Below, piece after piece: positions 10,597-18,990 of a stretch of DNA of 64,000 bases. Source of the DNA: Tritrichomonas musculus (lineage: Eukaryota; Parabasalia; Tritrichomonadida; Tritrichomonadidae); the NCBI GenBank assembly GCA_039105265.1, contig JAPFFF010000004.1, forward strand, positions 992,001-1,056,000. The letters run 5' to 3'. Positions within the stretch are counted from its first letter, which is position 1, and the number at the start of each line of letters is the position of its first letter. A program made the position numbers and the translations under genes. The notes under the pieces were generated by a model. That model was not told where the DNA came from, did no database searches, and saw nothing but the letters and a program-made list of their open reading frames with translations.

Positions 10597-11108
10597 AATC
10601 AAGAAGAAGAAAAAAATGTTCTCATTAACATTACTTGTTATTAACTTTACTCTTATTGTAATTAATGCGTTTTTTATTAATTTTACTTTTGATTATTTTT
10701 ATTGTCATTATTCTTGTTAGAATAATTTACTTTATTTTTACTCTTAAGTGATTATTTTAAATAAACAACTTTTTATCGTTTTAACTTTTACTTTAATCTA
10801 TTTCTTTTTACTTATTACTACAAAGAAAGTAAAATTCATCAATAGTATTGGCGCAGTGATTGGATGTTTGTCAGCAGACGTCCCTCCAAATACTATTGAT
10901 GAAATTTGATATTATTCATACATCCATATTCTATAAAAATATTTTTCTTTCATTCAAACTTGAGGAGCAAGCTTTTTTGTTTTGTTTTGTTTTGTTTTGT
11001 TTTAGTTGATATATGTAAAAAGTATTTGATGTTTTCAATGAGTATATTTCTTTACATAATAATTATTATTATTTATAATTATATAAAACAAAAATATTAT
11101 TTTTTTCT
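10597..11108. other. Convergent intergenic spacer holding a structured hairpin
   Basis: Lies between the 3' ends of the Sel1 gene (plus strand) and the TPR gene (minus strand). It is mostly T-rich, with a TTTTG pentamer run near 10976-11000. The one notable structure is the hairpin at 10832-10907, listed separately. Confidence 0.6.
10832..10907. ncRNA. Candidate structured RNA or foldback hairpin
   Basis: Bases 10835-10849 are the exact reverse complement of 10889-10903, a 15-bp stem. It extends by GG/CC (10850-51 with 10886-87, one bulged A) and, after one mismatch, by three A-T pairs at the base. The 34-base interior is clearly GC-richer than its surroundings and folds again: GGATGT (10862-67) pairs with ACGTCC (10878-83), one G-U included. 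The sequence is not tRNA-like, because no T-arm motif is present. It may be a small non-coding RNA, a shared 3'-end structure of the two convergent genes, or a transposon foldback. Confidence 0.35.
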
Positions 11109-14100
11109 CTATGATCCAATTAGGTTCATTACATCACGGAGCGATTTCTGGTCGTCCCAGAAAGACAAGCTTTCAGGGTTAATTGATGACTTTGTTCTAT
11201 TTTTGAGTGCATTATTTATTATGCTCCTCAACTTCTGCCTGTCGGGGTTGACCATCTGTGTGATGAACAGCTCGTCAACCTGGTCAATCTTCTCAATCTC
11301 TTCATTTGAGCAAGCGAGCACGTAAGCGTGAAGCACGATGTGGCCAACTTCTGGGCTGTAAAACGAGAAAGGATGGAGCATCCAAAGCATCAAGAGCATC
11401 ATTGTCAACTGTCCTTGATTTCTGTACTGAACCTCTGAATCGGGACTTTCAACAAAACTATTGTCGCCACTTGTGTTGTTGCTGTTGCTGTTGCTGCTGG
11501 CCTGGTTCTGCTTGGTCTGGCTCAGGTGGATTTGGAGGGACCCGCCCTTAATCAGCTCCGTCCAGCAGTCCTCGATGACCATGTAGTAGCGCATTCTGTA
11601 CTTTGGAAGAAGAGGGGGCGCTACGTAGACTTCGTAGCCAAGGGCTCCGAGGTACTTGAGCGACAACGTCGGTGCAAGAAGAAGAGTCTTGCCTGTGTCG
11701 TACTTCCACTTGAGCGTGATGTCCTTCTGGACGGCCTGGTACAGATATTTGGCACTTTTTGAGATGCCTTCAAATTCAATGCTCTTCCGGTGCTGATCTG
11801 AAACCATCAATTTCGCCGTGTAGGCGAGCTTCTCAAAAACTGATTTGGAGATGTGCTGGAAGCGGGGAGGACGACGGACTCCGTTTTGTATGAAGTAGCA
11901 GGGCGCAACTTGTGTATCGACAAATTGATCTTCAAAAGGACTGCCTGTGTATGGACGAAGTTGGCGTTTGAAGGGAGCTGGGGCTGCAATAACTTTCTTT
12001 TTGATCTTCTTTCTCTTCTTTTCTTTCTTTGCTTCAGGATTGCCATTATTATTATTATTATTGTTATCTGTATCGGTTTGTTCTGGGGTTGAATTAGATT
12101 CAGGGATCTGGGTGGAGTTTAATGAGTTCGTGCTGGGTTCTGAATTATTATCTCCGCTTTGTTGATTTGTATTTGATTTTTCATCAGTGGAGCCTTGTTG
12201 AGATTCTTCGCTGGGTTTGCTTCCTATGTTACGGCTTACAAAGCCAAAGCACTCATTTGGAGGTGGCGAAGATACAACTGATGCAGGATGTTGCATTGCA
12301 GATGCAAGACATGAAATCCACTTCACATCAATTTGAAAATCTGCAATCTGCAAGATTGCACGAATATCATCAAATGGTTTCGTCCAATGAGAAATCACGA
12401 AATTAGGTGTTTGATTCTTTTCATCATCAGAATTAACTTTTAGACTTTGATTCTCAATTTCAATCATTTTGTTCATCTCACTCCTCATAAAGTGTGCAAG
12501 ATAGAGAACTGCAAGTCCAAGTGCACGAATTACTCTGATATTTTGGGTGACTTCGTAAGTAATTGGAATACACTTCATCCCAAGTTTTTCAGCATCATTA
12601 ACAATAGAAGCTTCAATATTTACATTTTCTTTATCTTTATCGTTACCTTTTTTAGCTTTTTTAGAATCTTCAGAATTTGAATTCAAATTGATCGTCGTAC
12701 TTGAATTAGAATTTGAGCTTGGAATAACAATTTTATTTCTGTTAAATGGCATTCGACCTTTTCCGCAATCTACTATCTTGTCTCTGACAGCCAATTCAAA
12801 CGGCATGTCAATAATGTTCATCAAATGTAAAATGAATCGGTAATCTGTCGTATCAGATTTCAATAAAGGAGCAAAAGGATTCATTCTAGACTCTATTCGG
12901 CTCAATCTGGTCACTTCAACTTTCCCAAAGTCATAAATCCATTGGTCAAGATAATTAATATTCATATTGTTGGCCCAGCCACCATTAACACTATTCAAGT
13001 TTGAAGTCGGACTTGGGCATAAATTATTTGAAAAATTCGAATCACCGCCAGAAGCTATTTTCCCGATATTTTTGAGGATTTTTGCGCCTTCCATTTCATT
13101 TCCATTGTGAATAAGTGAAAAAGCTAAGCTTCGAAGCACTGAAGGTGAATTTCTACGAACTTCTAATGCCATCTGGTAAAAAGAAGATGCTTCAAGAAAG
13201 CAGGCGTTGGAATAAAAATAATCTGCTGCTATTTTTATTAGGGTAAATGTTGGATTTAAGCAAATTGCTTTTTTAATACAATTCATGGCTTCCTTGTAAT
13301 CGCAATGATCTCGGGCAACAATGTAATGGCAAAGATATAGACTTGAATCTTCATAAATTGGTGAAACACAACGAAGTGTATCGAGAGTTTTTTGCAATTT
13401 TCCCATCCATGCATAACATTCGGCCATTAATACAAACACTTTATCTGTTCGGGTGCTATCTGGAAGACTAAGAAGATCATGAAGAGCTCTTTTATATTGT
13501 CCACGTTCAATTTGAATTTCTGCTCGAAGAAGAATTGAATCGTAATCAATTGGATTGGATTGAATAGAATTGGAAAGATTAATAACAGCATTAGTATCAT
13601 AATGAAGTGCTGCAAATTCAAGACCAAAGAATTTGGAATATTCTGGATTTATTTGCTTTATTGATTGTATCTCAGATAAGCATTTGGTTGCTGATATATA
13701 ATCACCATTTCCATATAACGTAATTGAACGGCCAATAATAGATTCTTCATCTTGAGGTTTAACTTGAAGAACATTGTTAAATTGATTTAAAGATTCAGTA
13801 AATTTCTTTTCGTCTAGTTTTTTGAATCCTATTTGAACATCATCTGATGTAAAGATTTTGGATGTATAATATTTTTCGTTAAAATAAACTAATTCTCTGT
13901 TGTTGCCTTTAAGAGAATATAAAGTGTGTCGCATATTATGATCTTGAATTAAATGTTTCATAATTAATGAAAAATGATCATAATAGTCGAGTTGCAATGA
14001 AGTACGCCAAACATTAATTGCATTCAACTCTTTTTTCTCAAAAAGAAGAATTATTCCTTTTATATAATAAGCAAATGTATTGTATTTGTCTATTGATATA

Positions 14101-14798
14101 GCAGTAACACAGTCATTAACAGCTAATCTATATAAACCAAGCGAGAGAAAACCAAAAGATCGGTTTGATAAATATTTTGATAAGAATTTATACCGCTTTT
14201 CTTTGTTGATTAAATCCGTTAATTGGGAAATAAAGCGTTTATCGCCTTTTAATATAGCTTTAAAAGCGTATTTGGGAGATGACATAAAAAGTGAAGCCAA
14301 ATAATCTGGAGGAAGAGATTTATAATAAGATTGAAATAATCCTGTTGGAAGTGGAGCCATATTTAATGTTGGATTTTTTTTACGTGCTTTACTTTGAGGC
14401 TTCTCTGGCGTTTGATTTATTTGTTTGGCTTGAACTATTGCTGATAACTCATTTTGTATTTCAAAAGAATTCAAAATAGCTTGATCAAATCGATGGGATT
14501 GTTTATTTAAGCCAAGATCTTGAATATCCTCTTTCATATAGAGTGGATCTGGAAAATAAATTTCTTTTTTAGCATTCAAAATTGGATTATCTTTCGAAAT
14601 TGGTCCAGAACCACTAGTTAAAATATGAAGTTCACTTTTTGCTTTTAATTTTTCTTTTCGATAATAATGGTCTATTGGAGATTCTCGGTTTACTTCATAA
14701 AATGAAGCATCATCTGTTGTATCTCGTAAAGAAGCTGGCTGATTGGAAAAAATGTACATTGGATCTGTTGGTTCTCGTACATTTTTTTCATAACTCAT
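11109..14798 (-). CDS. TPR-repeat protein, possibly related to TTC13/SRFR1
   Basis: Encodes 1229 residues. The N-terminal 150 are polar and disordered. From about 195 to 600 there are TPR-like helical pairs, for example the segment with SKYLSNRSFGFLSLGLYRLA and later units with GNGDYISA, YCAWMGKL-type spacing and ALEVRRNSPSVLRSLA. Two Asn/Ser/Gln- and Lys-rich linkers follow (about 700-740 and 880-960). The conserved C-terminal domain (about 965-1229) contains LKYLGALGYEVYVAPP and ends in a hydrophobic HPFSFYSPEVGH-type segment. The order of TPRs then a C-terminal domain with a late hydrophobic stretch recalls TTC13/SRFR1, but I only judge this by eye. The ATG at 14798 lies 16 bases after TCATA. 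The 3' third of the gene is much GC-richer than the 5' part. Confidence 0.75.
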   Translation of the reverse strand: MSYEKNVREPTDPMYIFSNQPASLRDTTDDASFYEVNRESPIDHYYRKEKLKAKSELHILTSGSGPISKDNPILNAKKEIYFPDPLYMKEDIQDLGLNKQSHRFDQAILNSFEIQNELSAIVQAKQINQTPEKPQSKARKKNPTLNMAPLPTGLFQSYYKSLPPDYLASLFMSSPKYAFKAILKGDKRFISQLTDLINKEKRYKFLSKYLSNRSFGFLSLGLYRLAVNDCVTAISIDKYNTFAYYIKGIILLFEKKELNAINVWRTSLQLDYYDHFSLIMKHLIQDHNMRHTLYSLKGNNRELVYFNEKYYTSKIFTSDDVQIGFKKLDEKKFTESLNQFNNVLQVKPQDEESIIGRSITLYGNGDYISATKCLSEIQSIKQINPEYSKFFGLEFAALHYDTNAVINLSNSIQSNPIDYDSILLRAEIQIERGQYKRALHDLLSLPDSTRTDKVFVLMAECYAWMGKLQKTLDTLRCVSPIYEDSSLYLCHYIVARDHCDYKEAMNCIKKAICLNPTFTLIKIAADYFYSNACFLEASSFYQMALEVRRNSPSVLRSLAFSLIHNGNEMEGAKILKNIGKIASGGDSNFSNNLCPSPTSNLNSVNGGWANNMNINYLDQWIYDFGKVEVTRLSRIESRMNPFAPLLKSDTTDYRFILHLMNIIDMPFELAVRDKIVDCGKGRMPFNRNKIVIPSSNSNSSTTINLNSNSEDSKKAKKGNDKDKENVNIEASIVNDAEKLGMKCIPITYEVTQNIRVIRALGLAVLYLAHFMRSEMNKMIEIENQSLKVNSDDEKNQTPNFVISHWTKPFDDIRAILQIADFQIDVKWISCLASAMQHPASVVSSPPPNECFGFVSRNIGSKPSEESQQGSTDEKSNTNQQSGDNNSEPSTNSLNSTQIPESNSTPEQTDTDNNNNNNNGNPEAKKEKKRKKIKKKVIAAPAPFKRQLRPYTGSPFEDQFVDTQVAPCYFIQNGVRRPPRFQHISKSVFEKLAYTAKLMVSDQHRKSIEFEGISKSAKYLYQAVQKDITLKWKYDTGKTLLLAPTLSLKYLGALGYEVYVAPPLLPKYRMRYYMVIEDCWTELIKGGSLQIHLSQTKQNQASSNSNSNNTSGDNSFVESPDSEVQYRNQGQLTMMLLMLWMLHPFSFYSPEVGHIVLHAYVLACSNEEIEKIDQVDELFITQMVNPDRQKLRSIINNALKNRTKSSINPESLSFWDDQKSLRDVMNLIGS

Positions 14799-15113
14799 TT
14801 TTAAAATTTAATATGATCGGTAAGGTGAAAATTTTATATCGCCAAAAAAGAGAAACTTTAGATCTAGATCTTAAAACAGAACCAAGATATATGAAATATA
14901 ACGATATTATTGTATTATAATGGTGAATTAATGCCGATCATAAAACAAATAATTTATAAAAGAACTATATACAAATTTATAATATTTAATATAACATAAG
15001 GATAAGTATAATTAGATGCATTTGGCACAATATATATAAACATATCAAGCTAGCGTTTGATAAGTGAAAATTCTTCTGTTTGAAAAATAATATGTATCGA
15101 AAAAAAGTGCATA
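14799..15113. other. Short spacer between two minus-strand genes
   Basis: Contains the presumed promoter of the TPR gene and the 3' flank of the glycosyltransferase gene. No ORF or repeat is seen. Confidence 0.6.
14812..14816 (-). promoter_or_regulatory. Initiator-like TCATA ahead of the TPR gene
   Basis: On the minus strand TCATA fits TCA(+1)Y(T/A). The A corresponds to base 14814, 16 bases before the ATG at 14798, a leader length typical of trichomonads. Confidence 0.35.
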
Positions 15114-16991
15114 TTAATCTGATGCAAATTTCTTTTGAAGATCAAGTTGAATTTTATACCATGTCTGGTTAAATGTGCTTAGTTCAATATCAACTCTTTG
15201 ATTCAAAAGAGTTTGATAGCAATCTTGGCTTTCACAGTAAGAAGGAGCACTAAAACAATTGTTAAAATTCTTTCCAACTAAATTGTCTTCAAATTCAATT
15301 GTTATCTGTTTTGTATTCATAACACTGTAATAATGAGATCCACTGATATTTGCTGCTATTTCATATTTATCATCACACCAAAACCCAAATGGCCGTAGTT
15401 CAATAACATGTGAATTATTTTTGAGCCAGACTGCGTGTTCTAATCCAATTCCACTTCTTGCAATTAAAACTGATGAAGCTGAAGCAATTTCTAAAAGAGA
15501 TGAAATGTTTGGTGTATCAACATCTGCTATTTTTACATCACAAAATGGACAACTGCGTAAAATAAATCGTTTCAATGGTTCAATATTAATTATCTTTAAA
15601 TCAATTTTTTGTTTTGAGGTATCAAAGAATGTAACCAAAGCTTTCTTTTTATTATTGTTTGGTTTTTTATCATTTGATTCTTCATTTTCTTCATCTTCAT
15701 TGAAATCAAAATTAAGTTCATCATCCTCATCATTTTTATCGTATTCATCAAACAAATCATCATTTTCGTCATTTTTCTCGATATTTTTTTTATCTTCTTC
15801 TTCTTTGCTTGGCTTTTCATCATTTTGATTATCATTTGTATCTGAATATTTTATACCAAAGTGGTCCAATACAGTTTCTCGAAACCCTTTTGTATTTTCT
15901 TGGTTATATTTATATATGTGACCATATCTAGCAAAAATAGATCGTGTTCCATCGCAATCTTCGTCTGCTTTTTCAATACCTAAAATTACTCTGTCAAAAA
16001 TTAAAAGTTGATCAAAATTGGGTAGTGAACTTGGTATCTCCTTGGTTATTGATTTAATTAACTCAATATTTCTTTGATCTCCTGAATCGCGAAAGAAAAA
16101 ACGAACTTTTCTCCCTTCTTTGCTATTTTGTAAAATGACACTTTTTTGTAAAGTTTGATGTGCTGGAATCAAAAAATCGAAAATGACATCAAAAATTTTT
16201 GCTCTATTGCAGCATGGTGAAGCAAGAACTGCGATTTCATCGTTAGTAACGTGGCCAATGGAAATTTCTGCAATGTTTCTCTTAGTAAGCAATGGTTCAT
16301 ATCGAATTTTTTGGCTTAAATTATCAAATGGAGGAGACCTTCCACATAAAGAAAGAAATGAAGAAGGAAATTCAAAATGAGCTTTTGTTTGCATTACAAG
16401 TTTACCATGCGCCATTCCAATATCAAGAGCTTCACACCAACGGTCCTCAGATGAACTCCCATGACATAATATTTGAGTATCATCAAAATCATTCCGAAAA
16501 TTGGGAACTGAAATGTTGAGATCTTTTTCATAAAGAATACCTGTCTTATTAAAAATGGGAAGTTGAAATGGAGGAATTTCGTAAGTATTAGTGTCTGCAC
16601 AAAAAAAAATTCCACTGAAATCTGATATAAAAGGAATAGAAAAAGAAATTGATAAAGTGCTGTTTGTAATGATAGCTTTATATGCACTTCCTGGTGGCAT
16701 TAATAGTGGCTGATTAAAAATTGATGTAAAATACCCAAAAAATGATGATAACTTAATTGGGTTATAATTCTGTATATTTTCATTGAATTGGATGTTAACT
16801 GTCTCATTTTCCTGTGTAATGCTGTCAATAAACATGCAGGGATGATTGGTTTGAATAGTTCGTTTTTTAAATTTAAATCCACTAAAATAAATTAATAGGT
16901 AAGCCATGAAACAAATATAGAATATAAAAAGAAATTTAACTATTGTTGATAATTTGTTCATTGAGATTCCAGGTAAGCATTTATTCAACAT
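15114..16991 (-). CDS. GT61/DUF563-like glycosyltransferase, type II membrane protein
   Basis: Encodes about 625 residues. A hydrophobic signal-anchor (near residues 17-38, within FLFIFYICFMAYLLIYF) follows a short basic N-terminus and suggests a type II ER/Golgi protein. The lumenal part has Cys-rich segments and ends in the region most like GT61/DUF563 enzymes: a PNISSLLEIASASSVLIA block, then RSGIGLEHAVWL, then an ELRPFGFW segment. Such enzymes add xylose or GlcNAc to proteins or glycans. The exact donor and acceptor cannot be told. An acidic Asp/Glu/Asn insert of about 65 residues (about 385-450) interrupts the catalytic region. A GTG at 16997 is in frame, but ATG 16991 or ATG 16961 are better starts. 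The gene is divergent from the AAA ATPase with under 80 bp between them. Confidence 0.75.
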   Translation of the reverse strand: MLNKCLPGISMNKLSTIVKFLFIFYICFMAYLLIYFSGFKFKKRTIQTNHPCMFIDSITQENETVNIQFNENIQNYNPIKLSSFFGYFTSIFNQPLLMPPGSAYKAIITNSTLSISFSIPFISDFSGIFFCADTNTYEIPPFQLPIFNKTGILYEKDLNISVPNFRNDFDDTQILCHGSSSEDRWCEALDIGMAHGKLVMQTKAHFEFPSSFLSLCGRSPPFDNLSQKIRYEPLLTKRNIAEISIGHVTNDEIAVLASPCCNRAKIFDVIFDFLIPAHQTLQKSVILQNSKEGRKVRFFFRDSGDQRNIELIKSITKEIPSSLPNFDQLLIFDRVILGIEKADEDCDGTRSIFARYGHIYKYNQENTKGFRETVLDHFGIKYSDTNDNQNDEKPSKEEEDKKNIEKNDENDDLFDEYDKNDEDDELNFDFNEDEENEESNDKKPNNNKKKALVTFFDTSKQKIDLKIINIEPLKRFILRSCPFCDVKIADVDTPNISSLLEIASASSVLIARSGIGLEHAVWLKNNSHVIELRPFGFWCDDKYEIAANISGSHYYSVMNTKQITIEFEDNLVGKNFNNCFSAPSYCESQDCYQTLLNQRVDIELSTFNQTWYKIQLDLQKKFASD

Positions 16992-17068
16992 TTTCACATT
17001 AGAATGTGAATTTGAAAATTGAATTGTTCGACTAAATATCTATAGAATTAAAAATTTAATCTTTTTAT
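16992..17068. promoter_or_regulatory. Very short divergent promoter region
   Basis: Only 77 bp separate the minus-strand glycosyltransferase start from the first codons of the plus-strand AAA ATPase. Both promoters must overlap here or lie inside the neighbouring gene. On the minus strand a TCACA (initiator-like) occurs about 20 bases before ATG 16991. Confidence 0.45.
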
Positions 17069-18901
17069 TTGAATCTAAGAACAGTTTCTGCCCCTGATTT
17101 ACCGCTTTTCTGCGTACAAATATCTAGCTTACACCAAGGTGAAGACAATTCGAAAATACCAAATATTGCTTTAATTAATTATAAATCACAACTTTATACT
17201 TTCTTTTGTGTATATTCAAAAGAAATTGACGATAAAATCATTTATGTAAATCCTGATATTATATTGCCAGAAAATCAAGTAAGTTTAGAATTAATTTTTA
17301 TCAATCCTTCTCAGAAAGTGGAGAAAATTAACTTTAATCCTAAATTCCGTTTTGCTTTAATTGGTCTTCCAATTGTACCTAATTCCATTACTTATTTTTC
17401 ATTTCATGGAAGAAATAATTTTTATAAAAATTCAACTGAGAAAATAGGATTTATCTCAGATAAAACAGAATTTGTCATTGATCAAAAGAAAGAATTGAAT
17501 GAAATCACAGAATTATGTATTGAAAAGCCGATTTCAGACCGAATTGTTAAAATGATTTACCATCGGCATTCAATAGTTACAAAATCACTATTAATAGTTG
17601 GTAACAGTGGATCAGGAAAATCATATTTTATCAAAAAAATGGTTAAAAATACTAATGGATGTGTTAAGCTTGATCTTCTCAGATTTATCTCAGAAATTGA
17701 AATTTCAAAATTTGATTATATTGACTCAGTCTTATCAATAGAAGACGGTGTATTACTCATTGATGACGTTTGTACCTTAACTGCTCAAATTGCATCGATG
17801 TTAGTAGAAAAGTTATCCATTTTAGATGAAAAACCAGTCATTATTATAGGTACCTCAAGAGAGCCTCCATATAATCTTCCTATTCCCCTCCAGGCGCAAT
17901 TTCCCTTTGCCTTATATATCAGTTCTCTTAAACAAGAAGAAAGGAAGAAGATGCTAAAAAGTGAAGTTCCCGATGAATATCTAGACTTTGCCGTTAGAGA
18001 AACCTCAGGAAATACACTAGGCGAATTAATTAATCTTAAAAAAATTTTACCAAGTCTTCAACCATTTTCACCTGTCACTTTTTCCCGTCTTTTGAATTCG
18101 ATTTCCACGTCAGAAAAGCCAAACCAATTAAGAACTACTTCAGAAAAAGTGAAAATTGGCGGCTATCACAACGAGCTCTCAGAAATTCGTCTTTTTCTGC
18201 GTGTATCGTTCAGCGATAATTCATCCCTGCTTCAATACAACGGACTTTTACTCACCGGTCCAAGTGGAAACGGCAAATCATTGATAATTCGTTCAATCAG
18301 CAACGAATTTGAAGTTCCTTTCTTTGTCATCGAATTTGATAAGATATTTAGCCGCTACTTAAGTGAGTCAGAAAAGTCGATTCGCGAAGTTTTCAAGGCC
18401 GCCAGATTCTTCGCGCCAAGCGCGATTGTCATCGAGGATATCGACGCTATCGGCTCTAAAAGAAATGACGATAGCGGCGTTGGAGGACGCGTTTTGTCGA
18501 CTTTATTGAACGAGCTCGATGGCGTTGACAAAAAGTCAAAAGTTATCGTCATTGCAACTACAAACGCACAGGAAATTGTCGATCCCGCCCTCTTGAGGCC
18601 TGGAAGGTTCGACCGGATTGTGCAGATAGGAATGCCGAGTGAAGATGACAGAAAGGAAATTTTTGAAATTTTGAGAGAAAAAACGCCAGTGGATGATGAT
18701 GTGAAAAATGAGTGGCTGGCATCGATAACGAGTAATTATACTTGTGCCGAGATACAGAGTTTCTTTAGGTTCTCTGCACTGCAGGCGCTCAAAGAGGGGA
18801 AGGAATCTGTAACTAAAGATTACTTCATTCTTGGACAGAAAAGAATTGAAGAAAGGAAAAAATCTTTTCAAAATCTACCAAAAAATAAAATGATGTTATG
18901 A
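17069..18901 (+). CDS. Double-AAA ATPase of the CDC48/AFG2 (SPATA5) type, start unresolved
   Basis: Encodes about 610 residues. Residues 1-110 resemble a small CDC48-like N domain. D1 has Walker A GNSGSGKS (176-183) and a Walker B ending in IDDV. D2 has GPSGNGKS (397-404), Walker B IVIEDID (about 453-459), the TTN sensor (about 497) and RPGRFDR arginine-finger motif (510-516). Family members are hexameric unfoldases. The GGRVLSTLLNELDGV segment favours AFG2/NVL-type over p97. Both Walker B motifs depart from the usual Asp-Glu, reading Asp-Asp and Glu-Asp. No ATG exists between the in-frame stop at 17057 and Met162, so the true start is a TTG at 17069, another non-ATG codon, or lies on an unseen upstream exon. 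The 3' half is GC-richer. Confidence 0.85.
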   Translation: MNLRTVSAPDLPLFCVQISSLHQGEDNSKIPNIALINYKSQLYTFFCVYSKEIDDKIIYVNPDIILPENQVSLELIFINPSQKVEKINFNPKFRFALIGLPIVPNSITYFSFHGRNNFYKNSTEKIGFISDKTEFVIDQKKELNEITELCIEKPISDRIVKMIYHRHSIVTKSLLIVGNSGSGKSYFIKKMVKNTNGCVKLDLLRFISEIEISKFDYIDSVLSIEDGVLLIDDVCTLTAQIASMLVEKLSILDEKPVIIIGTSREPPYNLPIPLQAQFPFALYISSLKQEERKKMLKSEVPDEYLDFAVRETSGNTLGELINLKKILPSLQPFSPVTFSRLLNSISTSEKPNQLRTTSEKVKIGGYHNELSEIRLFLRVSFSDNSSLLQYNGLLLTGPSGNGKSLIIRSISNEFEVPFFVIEFDKIFSRYLSESEKSIREVFKAARFFAPSAIVIEDIDAIGSKRNDDSGVGGRVLSTLLNELDGVDKKSKVIVIATTNAQEIVDPALLRPGRFDRIVQIGMPSEDDRKEIFEILREKTPVDDDVKNEWLASITSNYTCAEIQSFFRFSALQALKEGKESVTKDYFILGQKRIEERKKSFQNLPKNKMML

Positions 18902-18990
18902 TTCTTAAGTTTTATAAAAAATATATATAATTATTATTATAATTTTAATAATGGAAATAAGCATAATTATAATATGTAGCATAATTAATG

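Noticed and set aside
10832-10907. tRNA gene at the hairpin
   Set aside because: The GGCGCAGTGATTGG stretch recalls a D-arm, but there is no T-arm consensus and the 15-bp closing stem is too long.
11306-12406. Several plus-strand ORFs in the GC-rich part of the TPR gene
   Set aside because: They are shadows made possible by the higher GC content; the minus-strand frame carries the protein pattern.
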